In this document: positions 7,146-16,311 of the stretch, piece after piece
Layout: the number at the start of each line of letters is the position of its first letter
How positions within the stretch are numbered: position 1 is the first letter of the stretch
Assembly: GCF_900104145.1 (NCBI RefSeq)
Contig: NZ_FNLB01000006.1
Span: 2,237,501-2,301,500 of the forward strand
Source of the DNA: Pseudovibrio sp. Tun.PSC04-5.I4
GTDB taxonomy: Bacteria > Pseudomonadota > Alphaproteobacteria > Rhizobiales > Stappiaceae
Reading direction: 5' to 3'
DNA length: 64,000 nt
The notes under the pieces: model-generated
What the model was told of the DNA's origin: nothing
Database searches by the model: none
The model's input: the letters and a program-made list of their open reading frames with translations, nothing else
Translations under genes and position numbers: made by a program

Positions 7146-8126
7146 TTATTCCGCTGCACCTTCTTGTTTTTGAGAAAGTTTTTCTTCGGGCCTGCTTGCC
7201 GTTCCTTGAGGTTCGGGAAGAATACCTTCCGGGCGGAACCGAAGAACCAGCTGCAACAGCAGGCCAATAATGAAGACACGCATGTACTTCGCCTTAATGG
7301 CGTATTCCGTTGGCAATTGATCTGTCACGAATTCTGAAGCGGACCAGATGATCCAGACAACAGCCACGCCGAGCAATGCGCCACGGTTGTTTCCTGAGCC
7401 GCCGAGAATCAACATAATCCAGATCAGGAATGTGGCGATCATGGGATCAATTGCTTCTGGGGTTATGGAACGGTTAAAATGCGCGAACAATGCGCCGCCT
7501 AATCCCATAATTGCAGCACCAAAGATGAACGCTTCCAAACGACGCGCCTTGATGTCTTTGCCCATTGCTGTTGCGGCATCTTCATTGTCACGAATGCCGC
7601 GCATCATCCTGCCCCAAGGTGCGGAAATCTGACGCTCGATCGCAAAATAAACAATCGCAACGATCGCAATGACCAATGCCAGATACGCGAGCTGCGAATA
7701 CAGATAGGACAGGTCACCAAACGGACGTGGGATCTTGTTGACACCGCGCGCACCGCCGGTCATCCAGCCTTCAGACTTCACAACCAGACGAATAATCTCA
7801 GCAACACCGATTGTCGCGATTGCGAGATAATCTGAGCGGAAGCGCAGGCACACTTTGCCAATTGGCCATGCGATCAAGCCAGACGCAATCATAGCCCCGA
7901 CCCAGCCGAACACGACAGGCAGGTTGAACCCACCCACATGAACCGCTGATTCCGGGGAAGTCAAAACTGCAGATGCATACGCTCCTACTGCGAAGAAGCC
8001 TGCAATCCCGGCGTTAAAGAGCCCCGAGAAGCCCCACTGAATGTTGAGACCGAGTGCGAGAAGAGAGTAAATGCCGATAAAGATCGCCATGTACACCGCG
8101 TAGTTGAGCAAGCCGATGAGTTCCAT
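7146..8126 (-). CDS. livM: Branched-chain amino acid ABC transporter permease LivM
   Basis: A 326-aa LivM-type inner-membrane permease with about eight to ten hydrophobic segments. It carries the family stretches GLNIQWGFSGLFNAG and GMMRGIRDNEDAATAMGKD-like (WGRMMRGIRDNED), the latter being the cytoplasmic loop that contacts the ATPases. The C-terminus is a hydrophilic, Gln/Glu/Lys-rich tail. The start is the ATG after a GAGGGAGAAG ribosome site; a longer frame reaches 8279 but overlaps livH with no membrane character. It pairs with LivH to form the channel. Confidence 0.92.
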   Translation of the reverse strand: MELIGLLNYAVYMAIFIGIYSLLALGLNIQWGFSGLFNAGIAGFFAVGAYASAVLTSPESAVHVGGFNLPVVFGWVGAMIASGLIAWPIGKVCLRFRSDYLAIATIGVAEIIRLVVKSEGWMTGGARGVNKIPRPFGDLSYLYSQLAYLALVIAIVAIVYFAIERQISAPWGRMMRGIRDNEDAATAMGKDIKARRLEAFIFGAAIMGLGGALFAHFNRSITPEAIDPMIATFLIWIMLILGGSGNNRGALLGVAVVWIIWSASEFVTDQLPTEYAIKAKYMRVFIIGLLLQLVLRFRPEGILPEPQGTASRPEEKLSQKQEGAAE

Positions 8127-8139
8127 GGTTCTTCTCCCT

Positions 8140-9012
8140 CTACAGTACTTTGCCCTTGAGCAGACCAGTGGGCCGCACAAGAAGAATGAGCAGAAGGATC
8201 GCAAAAGCCATCGCGGCCTTGTACTCTCCGGGGATGAAAAGAACGGATGTTTCTTCGGCAATACCGACGATGAGACCACCGATTACGGCCCCTTCAACAC
8301 GACCTACCCCGCCGAGGATTGCGGCTGCGAACATGGGCAGCAGCATGGTCCAACCCATCAACGGCTTCAGCTCGGTATTAATGCCGAGGAAGAACCCGGA
8401 GGCTGCACACAACATTCCGACAATGCCCCAGGTGAGCATTGTGATTTTGCGGTTGTCGACACCGGAAAGAAGCGCAAGATCCGGGTTGTCGGACATGGCC
8501 CGCATGGCCTTGCCCCACTTGGTTTTTTGCAAGAATGTCCAAAGCACTCCAACAATCACGAACATTGCGATCATAGTGTAGATCTCACGGTCGCGAATGC
8601 GAATGCCCCAGTAATCATCCGGACGAACAATACCGCGCGTGTAGGTTTCTGTATCAACACCCCAAACAACCTGTACGACAGCGCGCAACATCAGCGCGAT
8701 GCCGAGTGACGACATCACAACAATGATTTTTGGTCGGTCAGACAGATAGTCATAAAAGACCTTGTCGATACCGATTGCCATAAAGGCGCAGACAACCATC
8801 GCAACAGGCAGAGCCACCCATGGGCTCACACCGAAAACGGTGACGACACCCAGAGCGGCGAATGCGCCAAGGGTTGCTAAATCACCATGTGCGAGATGCG
8901 CAAATCTCAAGATACCGAAAACAAGCGTGATCCCGACGGCTCCCAGAGCGTAGATCGACCCCAGCACGATTCCCGGCATGAGGTAAAAATTGACGAATTC
9001 CATAAAAGGCAT
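8140..9012 (-). CDS. livH: Branched-chain amino acid ABC transporter permease LivH
   Basis: A 290-aa LivH-type permease with roughly eight membrane segments. The first is typical for the family (GSIYALGAVGITLVFGILRFAH), and the coupling loop contains GKAMRAMSDNPDLALLSGV. It forms a heterodimeric channel with LivM. Located 15 bp after livF and 13 bp before livM in the operon. Confidence 0.93.
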   Translation of the reverse strand: MPFMEFVNFYLMPGIVLGSIYALGAVGITLVFGILRFAHLAHGDLATLGAFAALGVVTVFGVSPWVALPVAMVVCAFMAIGIDKVFYDYLSDRPKIIVVMSSLGIALMLRAVVQVVWGVDTETYTRGIVRPDDYWGIRIRDREIYTMIAMFVIVGVLWTFLQKTKWGKAMRAMSDNPDLALLSGVDNRKITMLTWGIVGMLCAASGFFLGINTELKPLMGWTMLLPMFAAAILGGVGRVEGAVIGGLIVGIAEETSVLFIPGEYKAAMAFAILLLILLVRPTGLLKGKVL

Positions 9013-9026
9013 TGGATTTTCCCTTA

Positions 9027-9797
9027 TTACCCACCGAGGAACATTTCAGCGACTTCGCGATCTGCGAGCAGCTCTTGCCCCGTTCCTTCGTGCCGGTTGT
9101 TACCAGCTGCCAGAACGTAGCCTTTGTCAGCAAAAGCAAGCGCTTGCTTTGCGTGCTGCTCTACGAGCAAGATCGAAAGACCTGCATCACGCAGGTTGCG
9201 GGTGATCTCAAAAATCTGCTCCATATACTTAGGAGACAGACCAGCGGTTGGCTCATCCAGAAGAAGCAAGGACGGATCAAGCATCAGGGCTCGGCCCATC
9301 GCCACCATCTGGCGTTGACCGCCTGACAGGTTGCCTGCCATTGCAGTTCTGCGTTCTTTGAGATCAGGGAAAAGGGTATAAACCCTGTCCAGACTTGCGG
9401 AGATGTCGCCTTTGCGTAGGAAAGCGCCCATTTCCAAATTTTCGTGAATGGTCATCTCACGAAAGATGTTGTTGACCTGCGGGACATAACACACGCCGTG
9501 CTGAACAATCCGGTTGGGTCTCCAGCCTGCAATGTCCGTATCATTGACGATGATGGACCCACCACGCACCTTCAAAAGGCCGAAGATTGCTTTCATCGCT
9601 GTTGATTTACCAGCGCCATTGGGGCCGACGATCACAACGATTTCCTGTTCAGTTACCTGCAGGTCGACACCCATCAGGATGTCCGCGTCCCCATACCCAC
9701 CGCGAACACCTGTCATGGTGAGGATTGGCTTGCCAGAGTATTTCTGTTGCGCTGTCTGCTTTGACATAGGTTGCTCTGCAATTGCTTGAGACGTCAT
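9027..9797 (-). CDS. livF: Branched-chain amino acid ABC transporter ATP-binding protein LivF
   Basis: A 256-aa ABC ATPase of the LivF group. It has Walker A GPNGAGKST (~58-66), signature LSGGQRQM, Walker B LLLLDEPTAGL and the switch His in VEQHAKQAL. A hydrophilic ~25-residue extension precedes the usual family start. Its ATG overlaps the livG stop by one base (TAATG), a sign of coupling. It energises the LivHM channel with LivG. Confidence 0.93.
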   Translation of the reverse strand: MTSQAIAEQPMSKQTAQQKYSGKPILTMTGVRGGYGDADILMGVDLQVTEQEIVVIVGPNGAGKSTAMKAIFGLLKVRGGSIIVNDTDIAGWRPNRIVQHGVCYVPQVNNIFREMTIHENLEMGAFLRKGDISASLDRVYTLFPDLKERRTAMAGNLSGGQRQMVAMGRALMLDPSLLLLDEPTAGLSPKYMEQIFEITRNLRDAGLSILLVEQHAKQALAFADKGYVLAAGNNRHEGTGQELLADREVAEMFLGG

Positions 9798-10570
9798 TAA
9801 AGTGCAGCCTCCCCGACGGTTTCACCGAGGTAAGCTTCGAGCACACGCGCATCGGAACGTACGGTTTGGAAATCACCTTCGATGAGAACGGAGCCTTCGG
9901 CCATGCAGATGACAGGGTTACAGAGTTTCTCAATCATCTCCATATCGTGTTCGATCAGGATGAAGGTGTAGCCGCGTTCCTTGTTCAAAATCAGTATCTT
10001 ATCTTCCAATCGGCGGAGTAAGGTTCTGTTGACGCCAGCAGCAGGCTCATCCAGCAATACGAGCTTGGCGTCCGTCATCATGGTGCGGCCAAGCTCAAGA
10101 AGCTTTTTCTGGCCACCAGAGAGATTGCCTGCGCGTTCATGTGCGACATGAGACAGCTCCAGAAACTCAAGCGTTTCCGTTGCTTTCTGGCGAATTTCTT
10201 CTTCTTGCGTTTTGACGCTGTTATAGCCGATCCAGTTCTGGAGCAGGCTCTCACCTTTTTGTGCCGGAGGAACCAGCATCAAGTTTTCCAACGCGGACAG
10301 GCGATGAAATTCATGCGGGATCTGAAACGTGCGCACGAGCCCCTTATGAAACAGCTGGTCAGAGCTGAGCCCGGTTACATCCTCGCCCAAAAAACGAATT
10401 TTCCCGCTGGTCGGCTTTAAAGCCCCGGCTATGAGATTAAACGTCGTGGTTTTACCTGCACCGTTCGGGCCAACTAAACCAGTGATTGTGCCTTTTTCAA
10501 CCGAAAATGCGCAATTATTGACTGCCCTGAACCCGCCAAATTGCTTTGACAGCTGTTCGATTTCCAGCAT
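9797..10570 (-). CDS. livG: Branched-chain amino acid ABC transporter ATP-binding protein LivG
   Basis: A 257-aa ABC ATPase of the LivG group with Walker A GPNGAGKTT (~37-45), signature LSGGQKKLLELGR, Walker B LVLLDEPAAGVN and the H-loop in IEHDMEM. The ATG chosen gives MLEIEQLSKQFGG and is preceded by GGGGATAAGA; another in-frame ATG 21 bp upstream is possible. First gene of the operon, so the promoter should lie in the 320 bp before kynA's end. Confidence 0.92.
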   Translation of the reverse strand: MLEIEQLSKQFGGFRAVNNCAFSVEKGTITGLVGPNGAGKTTTFNLIAGALKPTSGKIRFLGEDVTGLSSDQLFHKGLVRTFQIPHEFHRLSALENLMLVPPAQKGESLLQNWIGYNSVKTQEEEIRQKATETLEFLELSHVAHERAGNLSGGQKKLLELGRTMMTDAKLVLLDEPAAGVNRTLLRRLEDKILILNKERGYTFILIEHDMEMIEKLCNPVICMAEGSVLIEGDFQTVRSDARVLEAYLGETVGEAAL

Positions 10571-10889
10571 TCTTATCCCCCCAGACTGCAAAGGACTGGA
10601 TTATTATTGTTGTCAATCCTCTACCTAATGCCCTTAGCGGCATATTATTTCAAGATAGAAGAAAGTCCCCTTTGCAATACAATCACTCGATTATTCTATT
10701 TTTGGCCGAACAAGCTGAGTGAAACTTTCCGGACTCTGCTTGATCACAACCTTCCCAGATATTGCAACAAACATAGCTTCGACTGCGCATATATTGCCTG
10801 ATCTATATAGATATTTCCACTTATATGCGTAAATTGAATGTTTTTTAGAACATAATAATTTCATTAAACTGCAGAATTACGCAGCAATC
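10571..10889. other. Intergenic region between kynA and the liv operon
   Basis: 319 bp, AT-rich, without a convincing ORF. It presumably holds the liv promoter and the end of the kynUA transcript. I see no clear terminator hairpin or recognisable operator. Confidence 0.5.
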
Positions 10890-11732
10890 TTACAGATCGC
10901 CACGCACTTGCCAAAGTTCTGGAAACAGCACGGTATCCAGCATTTTTTTCAAATATGACACTCCAGACGTGCCTCCAGTGCCCATTTTATTGCCAATTAT
11001 GCGCTCAACTGTCGTCACATGGTTGAAACGCCAACGCCGGAAGAAGTCTTCAAAGTCGATAAGCTTTTCGGCAAGATCATAAAAATGCCAATTGTCGCGC
11101 GGATTGCGGTAGATTATTTCCCAAGCCTTCTGAACGGAGGCATCTGCCGTGTAGGGTTTAGTCACATCACGATTGAGCACATCAGCTGAGATTTCAAAAC
11201 CAGCACGCGCCAATGCACGAACCATCTCGTCGTAAATTCCCGGTGCTTCATAAATCTGCTGTAACCACTTGGCGACCTCAGGCATATGTTCGTGCGGTTT
11301 CATGAGAGCTGCATTTTTGTTGCCAACTACAAATTCAATTGCGCGGTACTGGTAGCTTTGGAAGCCGGAGGATTTTCCGAGGCTATCGCGGAAACTGGTA
11401 TAATCGCTTGGCGTCATCGTGCGCAGGATGTCCCAAGCACCGGTGAGCTGGAAGAAAATTTTATTCACGCGTGCCATGAGTTTGGAAACCTGCGCAAACT
11501 CATCTTCTGCCATGGCGGTACAGGCCTCGGACATCTCACGGATCGCGAGTTTCATCCAAAGCTCTGCGGTTTGGTGCTGAATGATAAAGAGCAGCTCATC
11601 ATGGGCATCTGTTAAGGGCGCTTGTGCTCCCAAAATATCAGGCAGACGAAGGTAATCCCCGTAAGACATATTCTCTTTGAAAGAGAGCTCCGCGCCATGA
11701 TGTTCCAATTTGGATTTCGTAGTTTCAGCCAT
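10890..11732 (-). CDS. kynA: Tryptophan 2,3-dioxygenase
   Basis: A 280-aa heme dioxygenase that opens the indole ring of L-tryptophan to N-formylkynurenine, the first step of the kynurenine pathway. Family features are visible in order: MSYGDYLRLPDILGAQ, DELLFIIQHQTAELW (His near 53-55, substrate side), SFRDSLGKSSGFQSYQYR, RFNHVTTVERIIGNKMGTGGTSG (heme-ligand His and the conserved glycine-rich C-terminus). Length fits the family (~280). It begins 2 bp after kynU and should be co-transcribed with it. Confidence 0.95.
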   Translation of the reverse strand: MAETTKSKLEHHGAELSFKENMSYGDYLRLPDILGAQAPLTDAHDELLFIIQHQTAELWMKLAIREMSEACTAMAEDEFAQVSKLMARVNKIFFQLTGAWDILRTMTPSDYTSFRDSLGKSSGFQSYQYRAIEFVVGNKNAALMKPHEHMPEVAKWLQQIYEAPGIYDEMVRALARAGFEISADVLNRDVTKPYTADASVQKAWEIIYRNPRDNWHFYDLAEKLIDFEDFFRRWRFNHVTTVERIIGNKMGTGGTSGVSYLKKMLDTVLFPELWQVRGDL

Positions 11733-11734
11733 GA

Positions 11735-12967
11735 TTATGTCACCTTACTCTTGCGGTGGTACGCAGGAGTATCCCAAAGGTTGCCTGCAATAATTTCACC
11801 AAGAATTTCTGCTGCTTTGACGATATTTGCGTAGGTTAGATACAACGGAGCAAAGCCAAAGCGGATGATGTTTGGAGCCCGAAAATCGCCAATAACACCG
11901 TGATCAATCAATGCCTGCATAATTGCATAGCCGTGCTCATGACAAAACGACACTTGAGACCCGCGCTTGTATGGGTCTGTTGGAGATGCAAGTTCCAGCG
12001 ACGGGCAGCGGCGTTTTACTTCGGAAATAAAGAGCTCACTTAACTCAATGGATTTTGCCTGCAACGCTTCAAGGCTGGTTTGGTCAAACACATCCAATGC
12101 GGCATCCAGAGCTGTCATGGCCAGAACCTGTGGTGTTCCAACACGCATCTGATCTGTTTTTGCCGATGGTTCGTACCCCAGATCGAACGCAAACGGAGCA
12201 CTGTGCCCCATCCACCCTGTCAGTGGATTTCCTGCTGCATTTTTATGCTGCGGCGCAACATAAACAAATGCCGGAGCACCTGGGCCGCCATTCAAGTATT
12301 TATAACTGCATCCAACAGCGAAATCTGCTTCAGCAGCCTTCAAATGAACCGGAAAAGCCCCTGCAGAATGGCAAAGATCCCACATTGCCAGAGCCCCGAC
12401 AGCATGTGCCTTTTCTGTCAGTTCCTTCATGTTGTGTTTGCGACCTGTGCGGTAATCCACTTCAGTCAGCATCATAACAGCAACACTCTCATCCAGAGCG
12501 TTTTCTACGTCTTCCGGTGCGACAAGGCGCAATTCGAGATCCTCTGAAACCAGACCCTTCAAACCCTGTGCCATATAAAGGTCAGTCGGGAAGTTGCCTG
12601 TATCTGAAAGAATGACTTTTCGGCTAGGACGCATTTTGATTGCGGTCGCAAGCACCTTGAACACATTGAGGGACGTGCTATCTGCGCAAACAAGCGTCCC
12701 TTCATCTGCGCCAACCAGTTTAGCGATACGATCACCAACCTTGCTCGGCAAGTCGATCCAGTTGTGGCAGTTCCAGCCTTTGATGAGGCTTTTGCCCCAT
12801 TGTTCTTCTACCGCGTTTGTTAATGCAGCGGAGACGCTTTTCGGCAGAGCACCCAAGGAGTTACCATCCAGATAAATCACATCATCCGGGAGCGAGAAAA
12901 ACTGCTGAAGGTGGGCAAGTTGATCCTGCTCGTCTCTTTGCTCAATGCTTATTGCATCCAATTCCAC
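11735..12967 (-). CDS. kynU: Kynureninase
   Basis: A PLP-dependent hydrolase that cleaves kynurenine to anthranilate and alanine. About 410 aa with the start chosen here, close to bacterial kynureninases. It shows VIYLDGNSLGALP at the N-terminus, the aspartate loop WDLCHSAGAFPVHL, and the Schiff-base lysine in CSYKYLNGGPG; WMGH and FAPLYLTY are also conserved-looking. I chose a GTG 7 nt after AGGGGA; the frame extends to a TTG at 13057 with no ribosome site. First of two genes with kynA. The formamidase step (kynB) is not encoded here. Confidence 0.92.
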   Translation of the reverse strand: MELDAISIEQRDEQDQLAHLQQFFSLPDDVIYLDGNSLGALPKSVSAALTNAVEEQWGKSLIKGWNCHNWIDLPSKVGDRIAKLVGADEGTLVCADSTSLNVFKVLATAIKMRPSRKVILSDTGNFPTDLYMAQGLKGLVSEDLELRLVAPEDVENALDESVAVMMLTEVDYRTGRKHNMKELTEKAHAVGALAMWDLCHSAGAFPVHLKAAEADFAVGCSYKYLNGGPGAPAFVYVAPQHKNAAGNPLTGWMGHSAPFAFDLGYEPSAKTDQMRVGTPQVLAMTALDAALDVFDQTSLEALQAKSIELSELFISEVKRRCPSLELASPTDPYKRGSQVSFCHEHGYAIMQALIDHGVIGDFRAPNIIRFGFAPLYLTYANIVKAAEILGEIIAGNLWDTPAYHRKSKVT

Positions 12968-13322
12968 AATCACGTCCCCTGTACCCTTTGAATTACTACC
13001 GCACAATGTTGGCATCAAACCCGCTTTATGCGGCGATTCCATTTCGGAATATTTCAAGTTTAAAGTAATTTTAGCAACAGTCTTGCCTCAAAGTCTAGGT
13101 AAAATGCATTAGGCGTAGAGTTCAGAACAATTATTCCAAATTTGGGGTATATGAAACGATTCTGTTCAGATATAACCTGCCGTACAGCGACATCTTGCAA
13201 TAGCGCTGAAAAATAATAGGCCGTACATTTGATCATAAGTGGCAGATCAAAACTCTGTTCAAGACCGGAACTCCGCATCAACAACAATAGGATGAGGTCG
13301 GGCCACTTTAAGGAAGATGCAC
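12968..13322. other. Divergent intergenic region between kynU and the Nudix gene
   Basis: About 350 bp without a supported ORF (part could be a longer kynU N-terminus). It should contain the kynUA promoter and that of the Nudix gene. No obvious palindromic operator was recognised. Confidence 0.45.
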
Positions 13323-13781
13323 ATGAAGAGGGCCCTAAGGAAGACGGAGCCGCAACGGTTGCTTGAACCTAAACGCCAGTATGCTGCTCTGCCTTTCAGG
13401 AAAAACAAAAAGGGCAAGCTACAGATACTACTCATTACTTCTCGTGAAACCAAGCGTTGGGTTCTTCCCAAAGGCTGGCCGATGAAGGACCTAAGCGGCT
13501 GCGAGACGGCAGCTCAGGAAGCGTTTGAGGAAGCTGGTATTCGGGGGAAGTTCTCCACTCGACTTGCAGGGATTTATCACTACCCAAAGCTCAGAGTGAC
13601 CAAACAACCAATTCCATGCAGTGTAAAAGTGTATCCGCTGGAAGTGGATGACATGTTGGATGAATGGCCTGAGCGAGAAGAGCGCACACGAAAATGGTTT
13701 TCCGTGCGCGATGCTGTACGGGCGGTTCATGAACCAGAATTGAAAGCACTGCTTGCCAACTGGCAACCTTCCGATGATTGA
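13323..13781 (+). CDS. Nudix hydrolase
   Basis: A ~152-aa Nudix-fold protein. The Nudix helix is PKGWPMKDLSGCETAAQEAF followed by EEAG, so the metal-binding EE..G pair is present and the first Arg of the usual REAxEEAG is replaced by Gln. The PKGWP form is the one seen in diphosphoinositol-polyphosphate-phosphohydrolase-like bacterial Nudix proteins. Substrate unknown; these enzymes cleave nucleoside diphosphate derivatives. The start used lies 6 nt after AAGGAAG; an ATG two codons earlier directly abuts that site. Convergent with the permease gene, 6 bp away. Confidence 0.88.
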   Translation: MKRALRKTEPQRLLEPKRQYAALPFRKNKKGKLQILLITSRETKRWVLPKGWPMKDLSGCETAAQEAFEEAGIRGKFSTRLAGIYHYPKLRVTKQPIPCSVKVYPLEVDDMLDEWPEREERTRKWFSVRDAVRAVHEPELKALLANWQPSDD

Positions 13782-13787
13782 TATCGT

Positions 13788-14534
13788 TTAGATGTGCTCA
13801 GCATTAAAGCGACGCTCCAGCCAACGGACGCCCTGAGAGACGATCAGGATCAACACCAAATATTCCAAAACCAGCACCGTATAGATTTCCAGTGGCCGAT
13901 ATTCAGTCACGACCAACTCATTGGCACGGCGCGTTAAATCCTGCAATCCGATCACAGATACGAGGCTCGACATTTTCAGCATGTAAACAAGCTGGTTACC
14001 CAATGGCGGCAGCATGCGTCTTATTGCGAGCGGCAGAATGATGAAACGTAGGCGTTGGACGTAACGTAGCCCCAGTGAGCGGCCTGCTTCTATTTGGCCT
14101 TTATCGACCGATTGAATTCCTGCTCTAAAGATTTCTGCCTGGAAGGCGCTATCTGACAGTGCGAGAGCCAAGACCCCTGCCCAAAACACATTAATGGAAA
14201 TATTGGCAACCACTGGCAGCCCATAATACACCCAGAAAATTAGCACCAGACTTGGAACGGAGCGGACAACCTCAACATACGTGCGGTTGAATGCACGCCC
14301 GTATTTGTTATCAGACAGACCCGGTAATGCAACGCACAGCCCCACAATCATAGAAATGATGATTGCCGTGAGCGAAACAACAAGTGTTTCCTTCAATCCC
14401 GAGATCATAAAACTGAGATTAATTCGGCCAGTTTCAGTATTGGGAGAGACGACATACCAGCCCCATTGATCTCCTGTACATCCCGCCAGCACGAATGCCA
14501 AAGCGACAAGAACCGCTGCATTTTGGAGTTTCAA
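13788..14534 (-). CDS. Polar amino acid ABC transporter permease
   Basis: A ~248-aa His/Glu/Gln-type permease. Helices occupy ~5-22 and the conserved core, with AEIFRAGIQSVDKGQIEAGR and SLGL as the EAA loop that docks the ATPase, followed by MLPPLGNQLVYMLKMSSL. The TTG start chosen lies after GGAAGG and gives an N-terminus ending in FVLAGC, which resembles a lipobox. A longer frame to 14687 has no membrane character. It is divergent from a binding-protein gene. No ATPase and no second permease are adjacent, so the transporter is incomplete locally. Confidence 0.85.
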   Translation of the reverse strand: MKLQNAAVLVALAFVLAGCTGDQWGWYVVSPNTETGRINLSFMISGLKETLVVSLTAIIISMIVGLCVALPGLSDNKYGRAFNRTYVEVVRSVPSLVLIFWVYYGLPVVANISINVFWAGVLALALSDSAFQAEIFRAGIQSVDKGQIEAGRSLGLRYVQRLRFIILPLAIRRMLPPLGNQLVYMLKMSSLVSVIGLQDLTRRANELVVTEYRPLEIYTVLVLEYLVLILIVSQGVRWLERRFNAEHI

Positions 14535-14794
14535 GGTATCTACCTTCCAAGAGTAATTTAAGCTGACTGTGCCCTTCACGACTTCGGCAGCTTTCGCACC
14601 TGCTCCGACATAGGTCGTTTTGTTGGAAGTCAAACCGCGAGAATCGCACGTATTTATACAAAGCTTACAGGGAATTACCGCACACAATAATTTGAAGGCA
14701 TTTTCTGTCGAACAAGGGCATTATGGGGCCCAATAAAATCAATAACTTTGCAATGAGCCAGATCTCAAATCGTGTTTCAAGGGACTCAAAGACG

Positions 14795-15571
14795 ATGCTT
14801 CGATCATTTCTTGCTATAATTTCCGCAGTGGGCTTCTTATTCTCGGGCTCCGCTTTCGCGCAATCAGCACTCCATGAAATTCTTGATTCCGGCGAACTGA
14901 AAGTTGGAACCACAGGGGACTGGAATCCGATGTCTGTTCGTGATCCTGCCAGCAATGGTTATAAGGGCTATGACATCGATATTATGAATGAACTAGCCAA
15001 TGACCTTGGCGTGAAGCTCGTTTTCATCCCAACTGACTGGAAAACGCTGGTCAATGGGATTATCGCTGGTAAATATGACCTAACAGGATCTGCTTCCATT
15101 TCGCCAAGCCGTATGAAAGTTTCTGGATACTCTGACAGCTACATTTCCGTTGAAATTCTGCCGTTCACCCTCAGCAAAAACGTCGACAAATACAACAGCT
15201 GGGACAGCATCAACCAAGACAGCGTGATTGTTGCGACCACTCTGGGCACGACCTTCGAAAAACTCAGCAAAGAGTGGTTCCCGAATGCTTCCATAAAAGT
15301 TGTTGAAGCTCCGGCACGTGGCTATCAGGAAGTTCTATCTGGTAGAGCAGATGTATTCATCACGTCCAACATAGAAGGTGCAACGCTCAAGGCCAAGTTC
15401 CCGACTATCGTGAATGTGCCAGTAGAAGAGAGCCGCAATCCAACTCCAATTGCGATGTTGATGCCGCAGACCGACCAAGTCTGGATTAACTACGTCAACA
15501 ACTGGATCAAAGTTAAGAGAATGAATGGTTTCCTTGATAGCACAGCCCAGAAATGGGGCCTTGCAAAATAA
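14795..15571 (+). CDS. Periplasmic amino-acid-binding protein, family 3 / cyclohexadienyl-dehydratase-like
   Basis: A ~258-aa type-II periplasmic binding protein with a signal peptide (MLRSFLAIISAVGFLFSGSA, cleavage after FAQ). The mature start LHEILDSGELKVGTTGDWNP is followed by YKGYDIDIMNELANDLG and a second lobe. The opening and the GTTGDWNPM segment resemble both amino-acid-binding proteins and periplasmic cyclohexadienyl dehydratase (PheC), so an enzymatic role is possible. The ATG before the signal peptide was chosen over one at 14723. Divergent from the permease gene, which favours a transport role. Confidence 0.82.
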   Translation: MLRSFLAIISAVGFLFSGSAFAQSALHEILDSGELKVGTTGDWNPMSVRDPASNGYKGYDIDIMNELANDLGVKLVFIPTDWKTLVNGIIAGKYDLTGSASISPSRMKVSGYSDSYISVEILPFTLSKNVDKYNSWDSINQDSVIVATTLGTTFEKLSKEWFPNASIKVVEAPARGYQEVLSGRADVFITSNIEGATLKAKFPTIVNVPVEESRNPTPIAMLMPQTDQVWINYVNNWIKVKRMNGFLDSTAQKWGLAK

Positions 15572-15597
15572 GACCTTGCTCTCATAAATGCAAAAAG

Positions 15598-15625
15598 GCG
15601 CTGCATTGATAGCAGCGCTTTTTTT
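15598..15625. terminator. Terminator shared by the binding-protein and GST genes
   Basis: A 7-bp stem GCGCTGC/GCAGCGC with a 7-nt loop is followed by seven T residues rightward. Leftward the same hairpin is followed by CTTTTT, so it can also end the convergent glutathione S-transferase transcript. Confidence 0.88.
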
Positions 15626-15651
15626 GTATGTTCAACAATATGAATTGGGAC

Positions 15652-16311
15652 TTAAGCATCTACCTGAATGAACTTTGCCACCCAGTCCTGCATGGCCTTG
15701 CGGTTTATATCAATGGACGTCGCAGCATGAGAAAGGGATTGCATTTCCTGCCACCAGCGTTGGCATTTTGGACCGAGCTTCAGCTCTCCACCGAACATTG
15801 TTGCCAATTGGTGAGCCTGTGAGAATGTAGTTGCATAAGCACACTCTACCAACGTTACATGATGACCGACAGCGTAAGGAGCTGCTTCAATTAGGTCTTC
15901 CAGACGCTCGAATGCGGCACCCATATTCTCTATGAGCTGGTGGTAACAGGGATCGCTGGGAGACGTACCAGCTTTGATTGGCGCGTAGAACGCACGAACA
16001 CTTGGTTCAATTCGCGTATCATGCATGCCCATTAACATTCGAACCAAGGCGCGTTCTGCCGCCGCTTCGGGAAGTAGTGCCGGAGACGGAGCCGTTTCCT
16101 CCAGATATTCCAAAATTGCATTTGAATCAGATAACCCAGCATTCCCGTCTTTTAGGCCGGGAATAGAGCCAGAGGGAATGATTGCTTTGTATGTTTTAGA
16201 TCCGTATCCGTCTGGTGGCGGCAATTCTGCGTACTCTAAGCCTTTCATGTCCAAGGCAATTCGAACTTTGGCGCAGAAAACGGATTCCGAATAGGCAAAA
16301 AATTGTATCAT
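15652..16311 (-). CDS. Glutathione S-transferase family protein
   Basis: A 219-aa GST. The thioredoxin-like N-terminal domain begins FFAYSESVFCAKVRIALDMKGLEYAE, with a Ser/Cys pair at the usual active-site position (YSESVFC). The glutathione site GSIPGLKDGNAGLSDSNAILEYLEE follows with the cis-Pro and the SDS/N-AI stretch, then an all-helical C-terminal domain. The ATG preceded by GGTGACCTA was chosen over a frame extending 66 bp upstream. Substrate cannot be assigned. It lies 226 bp after the Rieske operon on the same strand and could be part of it. Confidence 0.88.
   Translation of the reverse strand: MIQFFAYSESVFCAKVRIALDMKGLEYAELPPPDGYGSKTYKAIIPSGSIPGLKDGNAGLSDSNAILEYLEETAPSPALLPEAAAERALVRMLMGMHDTRIEPSVRAFYAPIKAGTSPSDPCYHQLIENMGAAFERLEDLIEAAPYAVGHHVTLVECAYATTFSQAHQLATMFGGELKLGPKCQRWWQEMQSLSHAATSIDINRKAMQDWVAKFIQVDA

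Noticed and set aside
8104..8709. 201-aa + strand frame over livH/livM
   Set aside because: Antisense shadow of two clear permease genes; no motif.
13060..13287. 75-aa minus-strand ORF upstream of kynU
   Set aside because: Low-complexity, Leu-rich, no ribosome site; lies in the divergent promoter region.
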